Assembly (NCBI GenBank): GCA_964611185.1
Contig: CAZSXE010000003.1
Coordinates: 1-64,000, forward strand
Direction of reading: 5' to 3'
DNA: 64,000 bases
Source of the DNA: CAAGNP01 sp964611185
GTDB lineage: Bacteria; Bacteroidota; Bacteroidia; Bacteroidales; UBA932
A program made the translations under genes and the position numbers. The notes beneath the pieces were generated by a model, which was not told the DNA's origin, did not search any database, and worked only from the letters and a program-made list of their open reading frames with translations. This document shows, one piece after another, positions 8,389 to 19,100 of the stretch (position 1 is the first letter of the stretch; every line of letters begins with the position of its first letter).

Positions 8389-9585
8389 TTATTTTGTTCT
8401 TACATTATCTTTTTCTGAAGGACGCTTGGGCATAAAAGGATTTGAATTTCCCCCTCCCTGTGCGCCGCTATCTGCTTTTGGAATCGCACCGGCGATATTT
8501 ATCTCAATACCGGATATCACCCTGTCTCCCTCGCTTAATCCGCTTATAATCTGAGTATTAACCCCGTCACTTATACCTGTTTTAATCTCAATGGGATATA
8601 CTTTTCCATCCTGCGACACACTCCATACGCATTTTTCGGGTTTTACACCCTGATACTCCGATGGAGTAAACCTCAACGCCCTCACCGGAACAGTTAAAAC
8701 GCTCTTCTCATTTTTTGTCAATATTGATACATTGGCCGTAAGGCCCGGTTTTAGTTTCAAATCCGGATTGGGAGCATCTATTACCACTTCGTAAGTCACC
8801 ACATTGGATGTTGTCGTAGCATTCAGACGAACTTGAGTCACATTTCCTTGGAATATCTCTTCAGGGAATGCATCTACCTCGAATGTAACCGATTGTCCCT
8901 CTTTGACCTCCCCGATATCGGCTTCGTCAACATCTGCTATAACCTGCATTTTTTTAAGGTCCTGAGCTATTTTGAAAAGGGTAGGAGTACTGAATCCGGA
9001 GGCCACTGTCTGCCCCTCATCGACCTCCCTCGACATCACCACACCATCAATCGGAGAATAGATTTTCGAATAGCTGATATTTCTCTCCGATTTTTGAATA
9101 TTGGCCTTGGCCTGACTATAAGCAGCCTCAGCTTTCAAATATTGATATTGAGTAGTCTCATAATCGGAAGCACTGACCATATCCTTTTCAAACAATTCTT
9201 TCATTCTTTTATAATTGGTCTGCTGATATTCGTATTCTGCTTTGGCAGACTGAAGATTGGCCTGAGAGGCTTTAAGTTCTGTTTCGAGGACAGAGCGGTC
9301 GAGTTCGGCAATAAGCTCACCCTCCTTTACTTGAGAATTATAATCAACATATATTTTATCAATAATTCCGGATACCTGTGTACCCACTTCCACCTGCTTA
9401 ATCGGCTCGACAGTGCCTGTTGCAGTGACAGAATTGGAAATATCCTTCTTGGTTACACTCGTGAAGGAATAGGCTAATGTCTGTTTACTGTTTCCTTTGG
9501 AGATACCGAACCACATTATTATCCCGGCGGCGACTATAATTAGTATGATTATAGTTATAAGGAATGATTTTACATTTTTTTTCAT
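8389..9585 (-). CDS. MacA-like membrane-fusion protein (HlyD family)
   Basis: 398 residues. An N-terminal membrane anchor (FLITIIILIIVAAGIIMWF) precedes the barrel-sandwich half-motif VEVGTQVSGIIDKIYVDYNS. An alpha-helical hairpin follows at about residues 105-175, rich in Ala/Glu/Gln. The second lipoyl half is IYSPIDGVVMSREVDEGQTV, and beta-barrel and membrane-proximal domains complete the protein. It ends with a Gly/Ser/Pro-rich tail. It should bridge the inner-membrane MacB-like complex and the TolC-like channel encoded just upstream. Confidence 0.92.
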   Translation of the reverse strand: MKKNVKSFLITIIILIIVAAGIIMWFGISKGNSKQTLAYSFTSVTKKDISNSVTATGTVEPIKQVEVGTQVSGIIDKIYVDYNSQVKEGELIAELDRSVLETELKASQANLQSAKAEYEYQQTNYKRMKELFEKDMVSASDYETTQYQYLKAEAAYSQAKANIQKSERNISYSKIYSPIDGVVMSREVDEGQTVASGFSTPTLFKIAQDLKKMQVIADVDEADIGEVKEGQSVTFEVDAFPEEIFQGNVTQVRLNATTTSNVVTYEVVIDAPNPDLKLKPGLTANVSILTKNEKSVLTVPVRALRFTPSEYQGVKPEKCVWSVSQDGKVYPIEIKTGISDGVNTQIISGLSEGDRVISGIEINIAGAIPKADSGAQGGGNSNPFMPKRPSEKDNVRTK

Positions 9586-9621
9586 TGTATCTGTTTTTAT
9601 ATTACTATCGTAAATTTATAA

Positions 9622-10968
9622 TTAGCAATTTTTGTATAGAGAGAGGATCTTCACCGCAAAAATAGTTCTGTACTTAGCCTGCGTTTTCTGAGATAACGCT
9701 TCGATATATGAGTTCTCTTCGGTAATCAGATCTACGGTGTTTTTCAGACCCAAGCTAAACTGTTCATTAATAATATTGTAGCTAATCTGCGAAGCCTCTA
9801 ACTGCTCATTCGCCGAGATAAACTGGCTTTGAGCATTAACTGCCTCATTATAAAGTGATTCTATTGTACTGAGAAGGTTTTTTCTATAATTTTCATCTTC
9901 AAGTGTAACGATCGTACTTTGAATCTTCGCCTTATTTACACTCGTTTTTATCTGTCTGTTGCTATAAATCGGGACAGAAATGCTGACACCCACATTTTCA
10001 CCGAGTTTGTTGCTTAACTGCTCGAAATAGCTGTCATTTGAGGTGGAAAGTGCCCCTGTGGAGACTCCTGCAGTAAGAGAAATGGAGGGATAGTATGCGC
10101 CTTTGGCAATATCAATCGCTTTTTGTGCAGCTTGGATGCTCTTTTCACTACTTCGCATCTGGGGCAGAGAGACTACCGCATTGTCATAAACATCCCTCAG
10201 CTCAGGTATCGAGACCATGGCCGCTTCATCCCCTATTTCAGGAAAAGCAAGTTCCATATTGTAATTAATCTCAAGTTCAAGTAATTGCTTAAGGGTAAGT
10301 TTGGAAACAGAGAGTGCTTTTTCTGCCGTAACGACATTATATTTATCGCCTGCGTGTTTGGACTTTAGCTGCGCCAAATCTCCTTTGGAAATAGAACCGG
10401 CCTGATACATGACCTCGCCCCTTTTCACCTGATAATTAGATAATTCCTCCGATTTTTTATTTACTTCGAGAGCCTCTCTGTCATATAAAATCTGGAGATA
10501 AGCCTTCGTTACAGAAATCTCAAGATCGAGCAAAGTCTGTTCAATATTATATTGCGAAGCCTCACTTAGGAGTGTTTTTTGCTTCACAGTATTGTTGAGT
10601 TGCATACCATTGAAAAGGGTGATAGAAGCACCTATATTATAAGAACCAGTATAAGTAACTTTATCGGACTCCTCCATATATTCATTGTACGAAGTAGTAT
10701 TGCTGAAATTTACCCCTTGATTTGTTTTGAAACTCAGCGAAGGATACATATTGGCCTTGGCCTGAAGAATGTCCTGGTCAGAAGACTCCTTGCTCGCCCT
10801 CTTTGAACGCACATCGATATTGTTTTCCCTTGCATATAATACACATTTTTCAAGAGTCCATATACTCGGAAGAGAGTCTATCATCTGTGACTGAGCTTCC
10901 GTTTTTTGAGATACGAGAAGCGACAGAGCCGAAATCAGAACCAAAATTCTTATAAGTGATACTTTCAT
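9622..10968 (-). CDS. TolC-like outer-membrane efflux protein
   Basis: Starting at ATG 10968 gives 448 residues with a signal peptide (MKVSLIRILVLISALSLLVS...EAQ). An upstream in-frame start at 11001 would spoil the signal and sits next to the promoter, so it is rejected. Two OEP repeats are visible: long Ala/Gln/Glu-rich helices and the YPSLSFKTNQG and YYPSISLTAGVSTG strands. As the first gene of the block it supplies the outer-membrane channel for the MacAB-like exporter. Confidence 0.92.
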   Translation of the reverse strand: MKVSLIRILVLISALSLLVSQKTEAQSQMIDSLPSIWTLEKCVLYARENNIDVRSKRASKESSDQDILQAKANMYPSLSFKTNQGVNFSNTTSYNEYMEESDKVTYTGSYNIGASITLFNGMQLNNTVKQKTLLSEASQYNIEQTLLDLEISVTKAYLQILYDREALEVNKKSEELSNYQVKRGEVMYQAGSISKGDLAQLKSKHAGDKYNVVTAEKALSVSKLTLKQLLELEINYNMELAFPEIGDEAAMVSIPELRDVYDNAVVSLPQMRSSEKSIQAAQKAIDIAKGAYYPSISLTAGVSTGALSTSNDSYFEQLSNKLGENVGVSISVPIYSNRQIKTSVNKAKIQSTIVTLEDENYRKNLLSTIESLYNEAVNAQSQFISANEQLEASQISYNIINEQFSLGLKNTVDLITEENSYIEALSQKTQAKYRTIFAVKILSLYKNC

Positions 10969-10989
10969 AATAATTGTTTTATTCTGCAA

Positions 10990-11020
10990 CAAAAGTATCA
11001 CCCCACCACCTCAGCGCCAA
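10990..11020 (-). promoter_or_regulatory. Probable promoter of the efflux/two-component block
   Basis: On the minus strand TTG (plus-strand CAA at 11018-11020) is followed after 20 bases by TACTTTTG (plus-strand 10990-10997), matching the Bacteroides -33/-7 pattern. It lies 21 bases before the TolC start. All six genes downstream are closely spaced and need no further promoter. Confidence 0.5.
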
Positions 11021-11065
11021 ACGAACTCGCCCGAGAGGGGAAAAGTATCGACAGAAAGGGGGAAT

Positions 11066-12127
11066 TTATCGACCACCCTCACACACCCTCAGCACATCGA
11101 GTGTCCGCTCAAAGGTGTTTTCTTCAGATTCGATGCGATGTTCGAGGATTATGTTGATAAATTCGCGAAGTTCGTAATACATATTATCATCGAGGGTGGG
11201 GACGGAGATATCTTCAGTGATGGTTTCATCGTATTTTAGGGCGGGCTCACCGGGGCGGCGGGAGGAGAGTTGCGGCCTGTATTTTATGACGGGAGAGGTC
11301 ATTTGAGAAAGCTTATGGACAAGTATGGAACCTTTTTCACCTTGAATTTCGAGGGGGAGAGAAGAATCGCATATTTTAGAATACATTACGACTGCTTCCA
11401 TATCGGGATAATTTAGGAGCAATGTCCCCTGAACATCGATATCCGAGCCATTATCTCCTCTGTCAATAGATTTTATCGCCCGTGGGGCAATACCCCCCGG
11501 AAACATTCGTACTTCAGATTTTCTAACATCGGAAGGAACGCCGAAAAGGTGAATTAGCGGGGCTATTCCATATACGCCAAGATCGAGAAGTGCCCCCCCT
11601 TTCATCGCGGGATTGAAAACATTATCGACCTCACCAAGAAGAAATTTATCGTATCTCGAAGAATATTGGCAGAACTGAGCAAAAAAACGGTGCACTTTTC
11701 CGATTTTCGGCAGAGAATCTCGAACAGAGAAGAAATTGGGAAGCAGAGTCGTTTTCATCGCTTCCATCAATGCCACATTGTTCCTTTTCGCAGCCTCAAT
11801 CATAGAAAGGGCCTCTGAAACGGAAGGAGCCATAGGTTTTTCGCACAAAACATGCTTACCGTGATTCATCATCAATATCGCCTGAGGGCAATGACACACA
11901 TTGGGAGTAGCAATATATACTGCATCTATCATTTTATCCTCGTACAGCTCCTCGATAGAAGTATAAATCTTTGATACATTGTGCTTTACAGCAAACATTT
12001 CACCTCTTTCCAAAGTGCGGGAATAGACCGCAGCGTGCTCGAATCTCTCATCGTGAGCAGCACCTCTAAGAAAAGAATCCACTATTGCGTTGGAACCGAT
12101 AGTTGCAAATCTTATTTTTCTCAACAT
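11066..12127 (-). CDS. Gfo/Idh/MocA family NAD(P)-dependent oxidoreductase
   Basis: 353 residues. The N-terminal Rossmann fold starts IRFATIGSNAIVDSFLRGA. The family's EKP motif appears in VLCEKPMAPSVSEAL (about residues 94-108). The C-terminal alpha/beta domain contains GGALLDLGVYGIAPLIHLFG, with the expected GGG/D..Y..H pattern (residues about 176-195). The enzyme probably oxidises or reduces a sugar or cyclitol derivative. Neither substrate nor pathway can be read from the neighbours, and the ABC-F gene upstream is unrelated in function. Confidence 0.88.
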   Translation of the reverse strand: MLRKIRFATIGSNAIVDSFLRGAAHDERFEHAAVYSRTLERGEMFAVKHNVSKIYTSIEELYEDKMIDAVYIATPNVCHCPQAILMMNHGKHVLCEKPMAPSVSEALSMIEAAKRNNVALMEAMKTTLLPNFFSVRDSLPKIGKVHRFFAQFCQYSSRYDKFLLGEVDNVFNPAMKGGALLDLGVYGIAPLIHLFGVPSDVRKSEVRMFPGGIAPRAIKSIDRGDNGSDIDVQGTLLLNYPDMEAVVMYSKICDSSLPLEIQGEKGSILVHKLSQMTSPVIKYRPQLSSRRPGEPALKYDETITEDISVPTLDDNMYYELREFINIILEHRIESEENTFERTLDVLRVCEGGR

Positions 12128-12144
12128 ATAAAACCGATATTATT

Positions 12145-14025
12145 TTAACTGTTTTTAATTTCGTCAAGCTCAAGCCAACGCATCTCCTTTTCATCAAGGA
12201 TGGAGATTACCTCCCCTATCCTTTGGGAGGCAAGTGTAAGTTCGTCCACGGACAATTTACCCGATGAAAGAGCCTCCTCAAGCTCATGTTTTTCCCCTTC
12301 GAGGGCAGATATCTCTTTTTCCAACCCCTCATATTCTACCTTTTGCTTATATGACAACTTTACTTTCACAGGGGCATCAGATGTTTTAATCTGTCTCACA
12401 TCTCTCTTCGATTTGACAGTGTTTTTCTCTTTTTCACCCTCAATCTCTTTCAAATACCTTCGGAAATCGCTGCATTTGCCCACATAATCCTTGACTTTTC
12501 CATCTCCTTCAAAGATAAAAAGATGATCGGCGAGTTTATCAAGAAAGTATCTGTCATGCGAAACAATAAGCAGACAACCGGGGTAATTTGCAAGATAATC
12601 TTCAAGCACATTCAAAGTTAAAATATCAAGATCGTTCGTAGGCTCATCCAAAATAAGAAAATTCGGGTTTTTCATTAAAATGGTCAAAAGATAGAGCCGC
12701 CTTCTTTCACCGCCGCTTAGTCTCTCCACCTTGGTAAAATGAGTATCGGGAGGGAAAAGGAAGTAATTCAAAAAGGTATTAACCGATACTTTATTTCCAT
12801 CATTCAAGGTAACGGTCTCAGCAATATCGTGAACTACATCAAAAACTGTCTGCCCCGGTTTAAAATTAATACCCTCCTGCCTGTAATATCCGAAAACTAT
12901 CGTCTCTCCCCTCTCAACAGTGCCTGAATCAGGTTTTAGCGATCCGGTCATAAGATTTAAAAATGTACTTTTCCCCACACCGTTATTACCTACTATCCCC
13001 ACTTTTTCAAAACGGGCAAAATTGTATGAAAAATCGTCAATCATACACCTCTTGTCGAAATTGAATGTTACATGCTTGCAATTGATTATTTTCTTACCGA
13101 GGCGTGAACTCTGAATGTTAATATTTATCTTTTTTTCCTGCTCCCTTCCCACAGCCCTCTCTTTCAAATCATAAAAGGCGTCAATTCTGTATTTTGCCTT
13201 ACCGGATCTTGCACAAGGGGTACTTCTGATCCATTCCAACTCTCTGCGTAAAATATTTCTGGCACTGGCAGTTTCTGAAGCCTCATTTTCTATGCGCTCA
13301 TCTCTTTTTTCGAGAAAATAAGAATAATTACCCCTGTATGTATATAGAAATCCGCCATCAAGCTCTAAAATAGTATTGCATACTCTGTCAAGAAAGTATC
13401 TGTCGTGGGTAACCATGAAAAGGGTACAGCGAGATTTTTTCAAATAATCTTCAAGAAACTCGATAATCTCCATATCAAGATGGTTGGTAGGCTCGTCAAG
13501 TATCAAAAAATCTGCATTTCTGAGTAATAGCCCCGCAATAGCCACCCTTTTTACCTCTCCGCCGGAGAGCTGAGACATCTTCTGCGAAAGATCTGTCAGA
13601 TGAAGGGATGTAAGGATCTGGGTAATCTTCTGAGAATAATTCCATCCATCTACACTGTCCATCTGATTGATTGCCTTTTCAAGGCGGGTTTTATCATCGG
13701 AAATAACAGCTGCCTCATACTCACGCACCACATCATATAAATATTCTGTCTTGGAAAAAACCTCTTCAAAAATAGTGTTTTCTGGAGAAAATACATAATC
13801 CTGCTCAAGAAATGCAATAGTAATATGCCTCATAAACTTTATCTCTCCCCCCAAATCGGAACTATCTTTACCTGCAAGTATAGACAAAAGAGTCGATTTG
13901 CCGGTACCATTGGGAGCAATCAAAGCTATTTTGTCCCCCTCGTTAATGTTAAAACTTATCTTGTCAAACAGTATTTTGTCTCCGTAAGACTTGCTTATAT
14001 TTTCTACTTGTAGATAACTCGCCAT
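12145..14025 (-). CDS. uup: ABC-F family ATPase, Uup type
   Basis: 626 residues with two ABC cassettes and no membrane segment. Cassette 1 has Walker A APNGTGKST, signature LSGGEVKRVAIAGLLL and Walker B FLILDEPTNHLD. Cassette 2 has GNNGVGKST, LSGGERRRLYLLTIL and FLILDEPTNDLD. The interdomain linker contains RRELEWIRSTPCARSGKAK, a hallmark of Uup rather than EttA or YheS. A C-terminal coiled coil covers about residues 555-625. ABC-F proteins act on ribosomes; Uup is also tied to precise excision of transposons in E. coli. A possible TATCTTTG -7 box (minus strand, 14033-14040) lies 8 bases upstream. Confidence 0.92.
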   Translation of the reverse strand: MASYLQVENISKSYGDKILFDKISFNINEGDKIALIAPNGTGKSTLLSILAGKDSSDLGGEIKFMRHITIAFLEQDYVFSPENTIFEEVFSKTEYLYDVVREYEAAVISDDKTRLEKAINQMDSVDGWNYSQKITQILTSLHLTDLSQKMSQLSGGEVKRVAIAGLLLRNADFLILDEPTNHLDMEIIEFLEDYLKKSRCTLFMVTHDRYFLDRVCNTILELDGGFLYTYRGNYSYFLEKRDERIENEASETASARNILRRELEWIRSTPCARSGKAKYRIDAFYDLKERAVGREQEKKININIQSSRLGKKIINCKHVTFNFDKRCMIDDFSYNFARFEKVGIVGNNGVGKSTFLNLMTGSLKPDSGTVERGETIVFGYYRQEGINFKPGQTVFDVVHDIAETVTLNDGNKVSVNTFLNYFLFPPDTHFTKVERLSGGERRRLYLLTILMKNPNFLILDEPTNDLDILTLNVLEDYLANYPGCLLIVSHDRYFLDKLADHLFIFEGDGKVKDYVGKCSDFRRYLKEIEGEKEKNTVKSKRDVRQIKTSDAPVKVKLSYKQKVEYEGLEKEISALEGEKHELEEALSSGKLSVDELTLASQRIGEVISILDEKEMRWLELDEIKNS

Positions 14026-14097
14026 AATTTTGCAAAGATAGAGTAAATTTATCTCATTTAATTATGTTAATAAAGTATTATTTTTAATAATAATTAT

Positions 14098-14105
14098 TAC
14101 TTTTG
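14098..14105 (+). promoter_or_regulatory. Possible -7 box for the AraC regulator gene
   Basis: TACTTTTG matches the Bacteroides -7 consensus in a very A+T-rich divergent intergenic region. No TTG is found 19-20 bases upstream, as might be expected for an activated promoter. Confidence 0.35.
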
Positions 14106-14155
14106 TGAAAAATTAATAACTAAACTATATACTATTATACTATTTTGCTTTAATT

Positions 14156-15028
14156 ATGACAGATATTTCTTCATTACCTATTCCTATTTCTGAAAATGAG
14201 TGTTTTCAGATAATTGAAAAATTCAAAACAGATTTTAAATTTCCTAAACTCAAACATGACTTTTATGAATTGCATTTTATCGAAAATGGAGACGGCTTGA
14301 GAAGAATTGTCGGAGATTCTATGGAATATATTGAAAACTACGAACTTATATTGATAAAAGGATGCCGGCTCGATCACACCTGGGAGCAGGGGACCTGCAA
14401 ATCTAAAATGATACGAGAGATTATTTTCTATTTTTCCTCCGAGATTTTTAGTGAAGTCATATTACAAAATGAAGTATTTCACTCCATACAGAAAATGTTC
14501 AAGCAAGCCCAGCAGGGGGTGTGTTTCCCCCTCTCCGCCATCATGAAAGTATATTCACAGATCGACGATCTCCCCTCCGAAGAGGATACTTTTAAAAGAT
14601 ATATGAAGCTCATAAAACTTCTTCACGACATCTCCATCTGCGAGGGGATAAGAACCCTTGCAAGCACGACTTTCTCAGGAACCAACAAAAAAAATGAGAA
14701 TCAGAAAATAACCGCTATTAAAAATTATATTAACGACCATTATCTCGGCTCCCTGACTCTCCCGATGCTTTCCAAGATGGCCGATATGACCCCCGTCTCT
14801 TTCAGCAGATATTTCAAACAACATTCAGGAAAAAATATCTCAGATTATATAATCGAAATAAGGCTAGGATACGCATCAAGGATGCTGCTCGATTCTCCGA
14901 AATCAATTTCGGAGATCTGCACAGAAAGTGGTTTTAAAAATTTGTCAAATTTCAACAGAATCTTTAAAAAGAAAAAGGGAATCACGCCGAAAGTGTTCCG
15001 TTCCCATTACAAAAAGAATAGCTACTGA
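14156..15028 (+). CDS. AraC-family transcriptional regulator
   Basis: 290 residues. The C-terminal AraC/XylS DNA-binding domain (about residues 185-287) has both helix-turn-helix units: LTLPMLSKMADMTPVSFSRYFKQ and ISEICTESGFKNLSNFNRIFKK, followed by KGITPKVFR. The N-terminal 150 residues read as a cupin-type sensor (YELHFIENGDGLRRIVGDS, ELILIKGCRLDHTWEQ). It lies 44 bases upstream of, and in the same direction as, a three-gene RND pump. It is therefore the likely regulator of that pump. Confidence 0.92.
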   Translation: MTDISSLPIPISENECFQIIEKFKTDFKFPKLKHDFYELHFIENGDGLRRIVGDSMEYIENYELILIKGCRLDHTWEQGTCKSKMIREIIFYFSSEIFSEVILQNEVFHSIQKMFKQAQQGVCFPLSAIMKVYSQIDDLPSEEDTFKRYMKLIKLLHDISICEGIRTLASTTFSGTNKKNENQKITAIKNYINDHYLGSLTLPMLSKMADMTPVSFSRYFKQHSGKNISDYIIEIRLGYASRMLLDSPKSISEICTESGFKNLSNFNRIFKKKKGITPKVFRSHYKKNSY

Positions 15029-15072
15029 AAACTTCATAATGTTTTTTTAAAATTTTTTAAATTAGCATATTA

Positions 15073-16143
15073 ATGAAAACCCAAAATCAATTAAAATTAT
15101 TAGTTATTTCTCTGCTCCTTATTTCTACCTCATCCTGCAAGCATAGAGGCAATATTGAAAAGGACAATAATTTGGTAAAAGCAGAGATAGTTATGCTCGA
15201 AAGCAGTGAAAAAATCGTCTCTTATCCCGGAAAAGTGATAGCTGCCTCCGATGTAAATCTCTCATTCAGAATTGCCGGACCCATCTCCAAAATAAATGTG
15301 GTACAGGGTCAGAAAGTAAAGAAAGGTGATATACTCGCTCGGATAGATGAAAGAGATTATAAAATTCAGCTTTCAGCAACCGAAGCGGAGTACAAGCAAA
15401 TCAAAGCAGAAGCCGATAGGGTAATAGAGCTCTATAAAAGAGGGAGTGCCACAGAAAACGATCATGACAAAGCATTCTACGGACTTCAACAGATTACAGC
15501 GAAATATTCGGCCCATAAAAATGCCCTTGCAGACACCAAACTAAAAGCCCCGTTCGATGGTTATATTCAAAAAGTCTTTTTTGAATCGTCTGAGACAGTT
15601 GGAGCAGGGATGCCTGTACTGTCGATGGTGAGCAGTTCATCGCCCGAGATAGAAATTAATCTTCCGGCAAGTGACTTCGTAAAAAGAGAAGATTTTAAAG
15701 AAACATACTGCACTGTGCCTGTGTATGGAGATGAAAAAATCCCTTTGGAATATATTGATGTCGCCAAAAAAGCAAACCTCAACCAGCTATATTCAGCGAG
15801 ATTCTTAGTAGGCTCGACTCATAGTAACAAGCCCTATCCCGGTATGATGGCCAATGTTTTCATAAAATATATTTCCACTGACAGTAATTTGTATTCCATA
15901 CCCGTAACTGCTGTTTTTGAAAAAGACGGGGAGAGTAAAGTATGGGTGGTATCAAAAGAGAATAAACTCGTCTCTAAAACCGTCATTCCCAAAGAGTTCA
16001 AAAAAGATGGAAGGGTAATTATCTCTTCCGGCGTGAAAGAGGGTGAAACAATAGTGATAGCGGGTGTTAAACATCTATCTGAAGGGGAGTCAGTTAAAAT
16101 AAAAGTGAGTGAGAGTAAGTCAAACATCGGCGGGGTTCTCTAA
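15073..16143 (+). CDS. RND efflux membrane-fusion lipoprotein
   Basis: 356 residues with a lipoprotein signal (LLVISLLLISTSSCKH). The barrel-sandwich halves are INVVQGQKVKKGDILARID and KAPFDGYIQKVFFESSETVG. The intervening helical hairpin is short. The C-terminal barrel ends in VIAGVKHLSEGESVKI. This fits the periplasmic adaptor of the RND transporter encoded 18 bases downstream. A good ribosome-binding site for the next gene (CAGGAGGG, 16147-16154) sits in the gap. Confidence 0.92.
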   Translation: MKTQNQLKLLVISLLLISTSSCKHRGNIEKDNNLVKAEIVMLESSEKIVSYPGKVIAASDVNLSFRIAGPISKINVVQGQKVKKGDILARIDERDYKIQLSATEAEYKQIKAEADRVIELYKRGSATENDHDKAFYGLQQITAKYSAHKNALADTKLKAPFDGYIQKVFFESSETVGAGMPVLSMVSSSSPEIEINLPASDFVKREDFKETYCTVPVYGDEKIPLEYIDVAKKANLNQLYSARFLVGSTHSNKPYPGMMANVFIKYISTDSNLYSIPVTAVFEKDGESKVWVVSKENKLVSKTVIPKEFKKDGRVIISSGVKEGETIVIAGVKHLSEGESVKIKVSESKSNIGGVL

Positions 16144-16161
16144 CTTCAGGAGGGATACATT

Positions 16162-19100
16162 ATGAATTTATCAAAATATGCCCTAAGCAACAAGCCTCTC
16201 ATTATTTCCATCCTCATAGTGCTGGTCATCGGAGGTTTTTATGCTTATCTCAATATGAGTAAGCTCGAAGATCCGGAGATAAAGGTCAAGACTTCGATGG
16301 TTCTAACTTTATACCCGGGAGCATCAGCCCATCAGGTGGAGCTTGAGCTGACAGACCAGCTCGAAAAGGCGATAAAGACTATGCCGAATATCGGCACCAT
16401 CGAATCTGTATCGGAAAACGATATGTCTCTTATTAAAATTGAGATGGAGACTACTGTTCCTGACGACGAAACTCAGCAGATGTTCGATATTCTGCGCCGC
16501 AAGATGCACGATGTAACACCTTCTCTCCCCATGGGTGCGCGAGAACCCATAGTCCTTGATGACTACGGAGATGTTTATGGTATGTTTTACGCTATGACAT
16601 CGGACGGAATAGAAGACAGCGAACTTTCAGAGTATGCACACCTTATAGAGAGAAAAGTGCAGGAAATAGAGGGTATTTCAAAGGTTTCTATTTACGGAAG
16701 TAATAAAAAATGCGTAAACATCGAGATGGAAGAGGACAATATGGCCAATCTCGGAGTTCACCCCGGAGAGATCATAAAGAGTATCAACTCTCAAAACCAG
16801 ACAGTCTATTCAGGCTATTTTGAAAGCGGAGAAAAACGGATGAGGATAGGAATGGGCGACACATACACGAGTATTGCCGATATCGAGAATCTGATTATAC
16901 AGGGTCATGAAAAAGATCAGTTACGGCTGAAAGATGTAGCAAAAGTATCTCTCGGATATGAAAAACCTGTCAGAAACTCGATGAGATACGACGGGGAGCA
17001 CGCTATCGGAATCCTTATTTCCGCCGAATCAGGAACAGATATCACTAAACTTGGTGAAAAAGTGGATAATACCATAGCCGAACTCCAGCACAGTACCATC
17101 CCGGCCGGTATAGCCTTCCATCATGTATTTTTCCAGCCCGATATTGTAAAGGATTCTATGAACACATTCTTGATTAATCTTCTCGAATCTGTTCTTATTG
17201 TGGTTTTCATCCTTATGCTTGCTATGGGCTTCAAAAGTGGAGTTATCATTGCGGTATCGCTAATAGTTATCGTATTCGGTTCATTCTTTGTTCTCGATAT
17301 TTTTGACGGCACCCTCCAAAGGGTATCGCTCGGGGCATTCATCCTCGCAATGGGGATGCTTGTGGACAATGCCATTGTCATAATTGACGGAATAATGGTA
17401 GATCTGAAACGGGGGGTTCCCAAGCCGGAGGCTCTCACCAATATAGGCAAGAAAACAGCTATGCCACTCCTCGGAGCCACTATAATTGCAATACTTGCGT
17501 TTTCTCCCATAGTTTTATCTCCCGATATGGCCGGCACATATGTTCGCGACTTGTTTATTGTCTTAGCCGTTTCGTTGCTCTTGAGCTGGCTTCTCGCACT
17601 TACACATGTCCCCATTCACGCAGATTTCTCACTGAAAGTGAAGCCGCAAAAAGATGGAGAGAGCGATCTGTTCGACTCAAAATACTACCGAAAACTGAGA
17701 AAAGTGCTGAATGGTGTACTTAATCATAAGATGGTTACAATAGCAGTAGCTGTAATTCTTGTGGGAATAAGTGCTTATTGTTATAAATTCATTCCTCAGA
17801 TGTTCTTCCCCGATATGTCCTACGATCAGATTTATGTAGAGTACAATCTCCCCTACGGCACCACTGTGGAGAGGGTAGAGAGGGATCTTGTAGAGATGGA
17901 AAAATACTTTTTTGCAGATAAAAATGTGGAGCATGTCACCACCAGCATTGGAGGTACTCCGGGGAGATATTGTCTTGTGAGGGCTATTGCAGAACCTGCA
18001 ATGAACTACGGGGAAGTAATCGTCCAGTTTAAGAATAAAAAGAAAATGCTGAAGGAAATTCCTAAGATGCAGAAAGAGCTGATGGAGATGTTCCCTGAAG
18101 CATATTTAAGGGTGAAACAATACAATCTGATGTATAGAAAATACCCTATTGAAGCTGCTTTTTCAGGGCCAGATCCCTCTGTTCTCAAATCGCTTGCCTC
18201 TCAGGCTGAAGAGATTATGAGAAACAGCGAGGCTACATATCTTGTAACCAACGACTGGGCCGATAAAGTCCCTTCGCTCATGGTTAATTACGATCAATCA
18301 GTGGCGCGTAACGCTGGTATAACTCGCTCAGATGCAGGTATTTCATTGATGGCAGCCGCCGGAGGGATTCCCTCAGGGACATATATCAGTGGAAATGAAC
18401 AATATACAATATACATTAAGAGCACCGAGCCAGACGGTTCTGCTGTAGAATCTCTTGAAAACGCGCCGATATGGAGTATGTCCCCTTCGCTTCTATCTTC
18501 GCTCGATATGGAGACAATAAAAGGGCTTTTTGCAGGAATTGTCTCCTACGAGGATATTGTCGCCTCTTCCATCAAATCCGTTCCGTTAAGTGAAATAACG
18601 AACGGTGTATCAATACAGTGGGAAGAGCCTGTCGTCAGAAGAGTCAATGGAGAGAGAACTATCAAGGTTCAGTGCAACAACACAGATGGCTACACCGCTG
18701 CGCAGGCTCGTGAGGCTATTCTTCCTGAGATTGAAAAAATCGAAATACCCGATGGTTACACCCTTTCATGGCTCGGGGAGTATGATGCGAGCAAGACTTC
18801 TACAAAATATCTTTTTAAAAATGTACCGCTTGCAATCATCCTTATGTTTCTGATTATGATTGCCCTTTTCAATGACATTAAAAAGCCACTTGTGATAGTA
18901 TGTTGTCTGCCTCTTATTGCCGTAGGGGTGGTATTCGGAATATTGGCCACAGGCCAACAATTCGGCTTCGTGGCGATAGTCGGCACACTCGGAATCATCG
19001 GAATGATGATTAAAAACGGAATAGTTCTCATCGATGAGATTAATCGGCAGATTACCTCGGGAATCGACAGCTACGAAGCTCTCGTTTCCGCTACATTGTC

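Noticed and set aside
8833..9477. A 214-codon frame antisense to the MacA-like gene
   Set aside because: It is a shadow of the adaptor gene; it has no recognisable domain and would disrupt a compact operon.
17121..17615. A 164-codon frame antisense to the first RND transporter
   Set aside because: It lies wholly opposite the membrane-segment region of a well-supported gene and has no ribosome-binding or family support. It is a codon-bias shadow.
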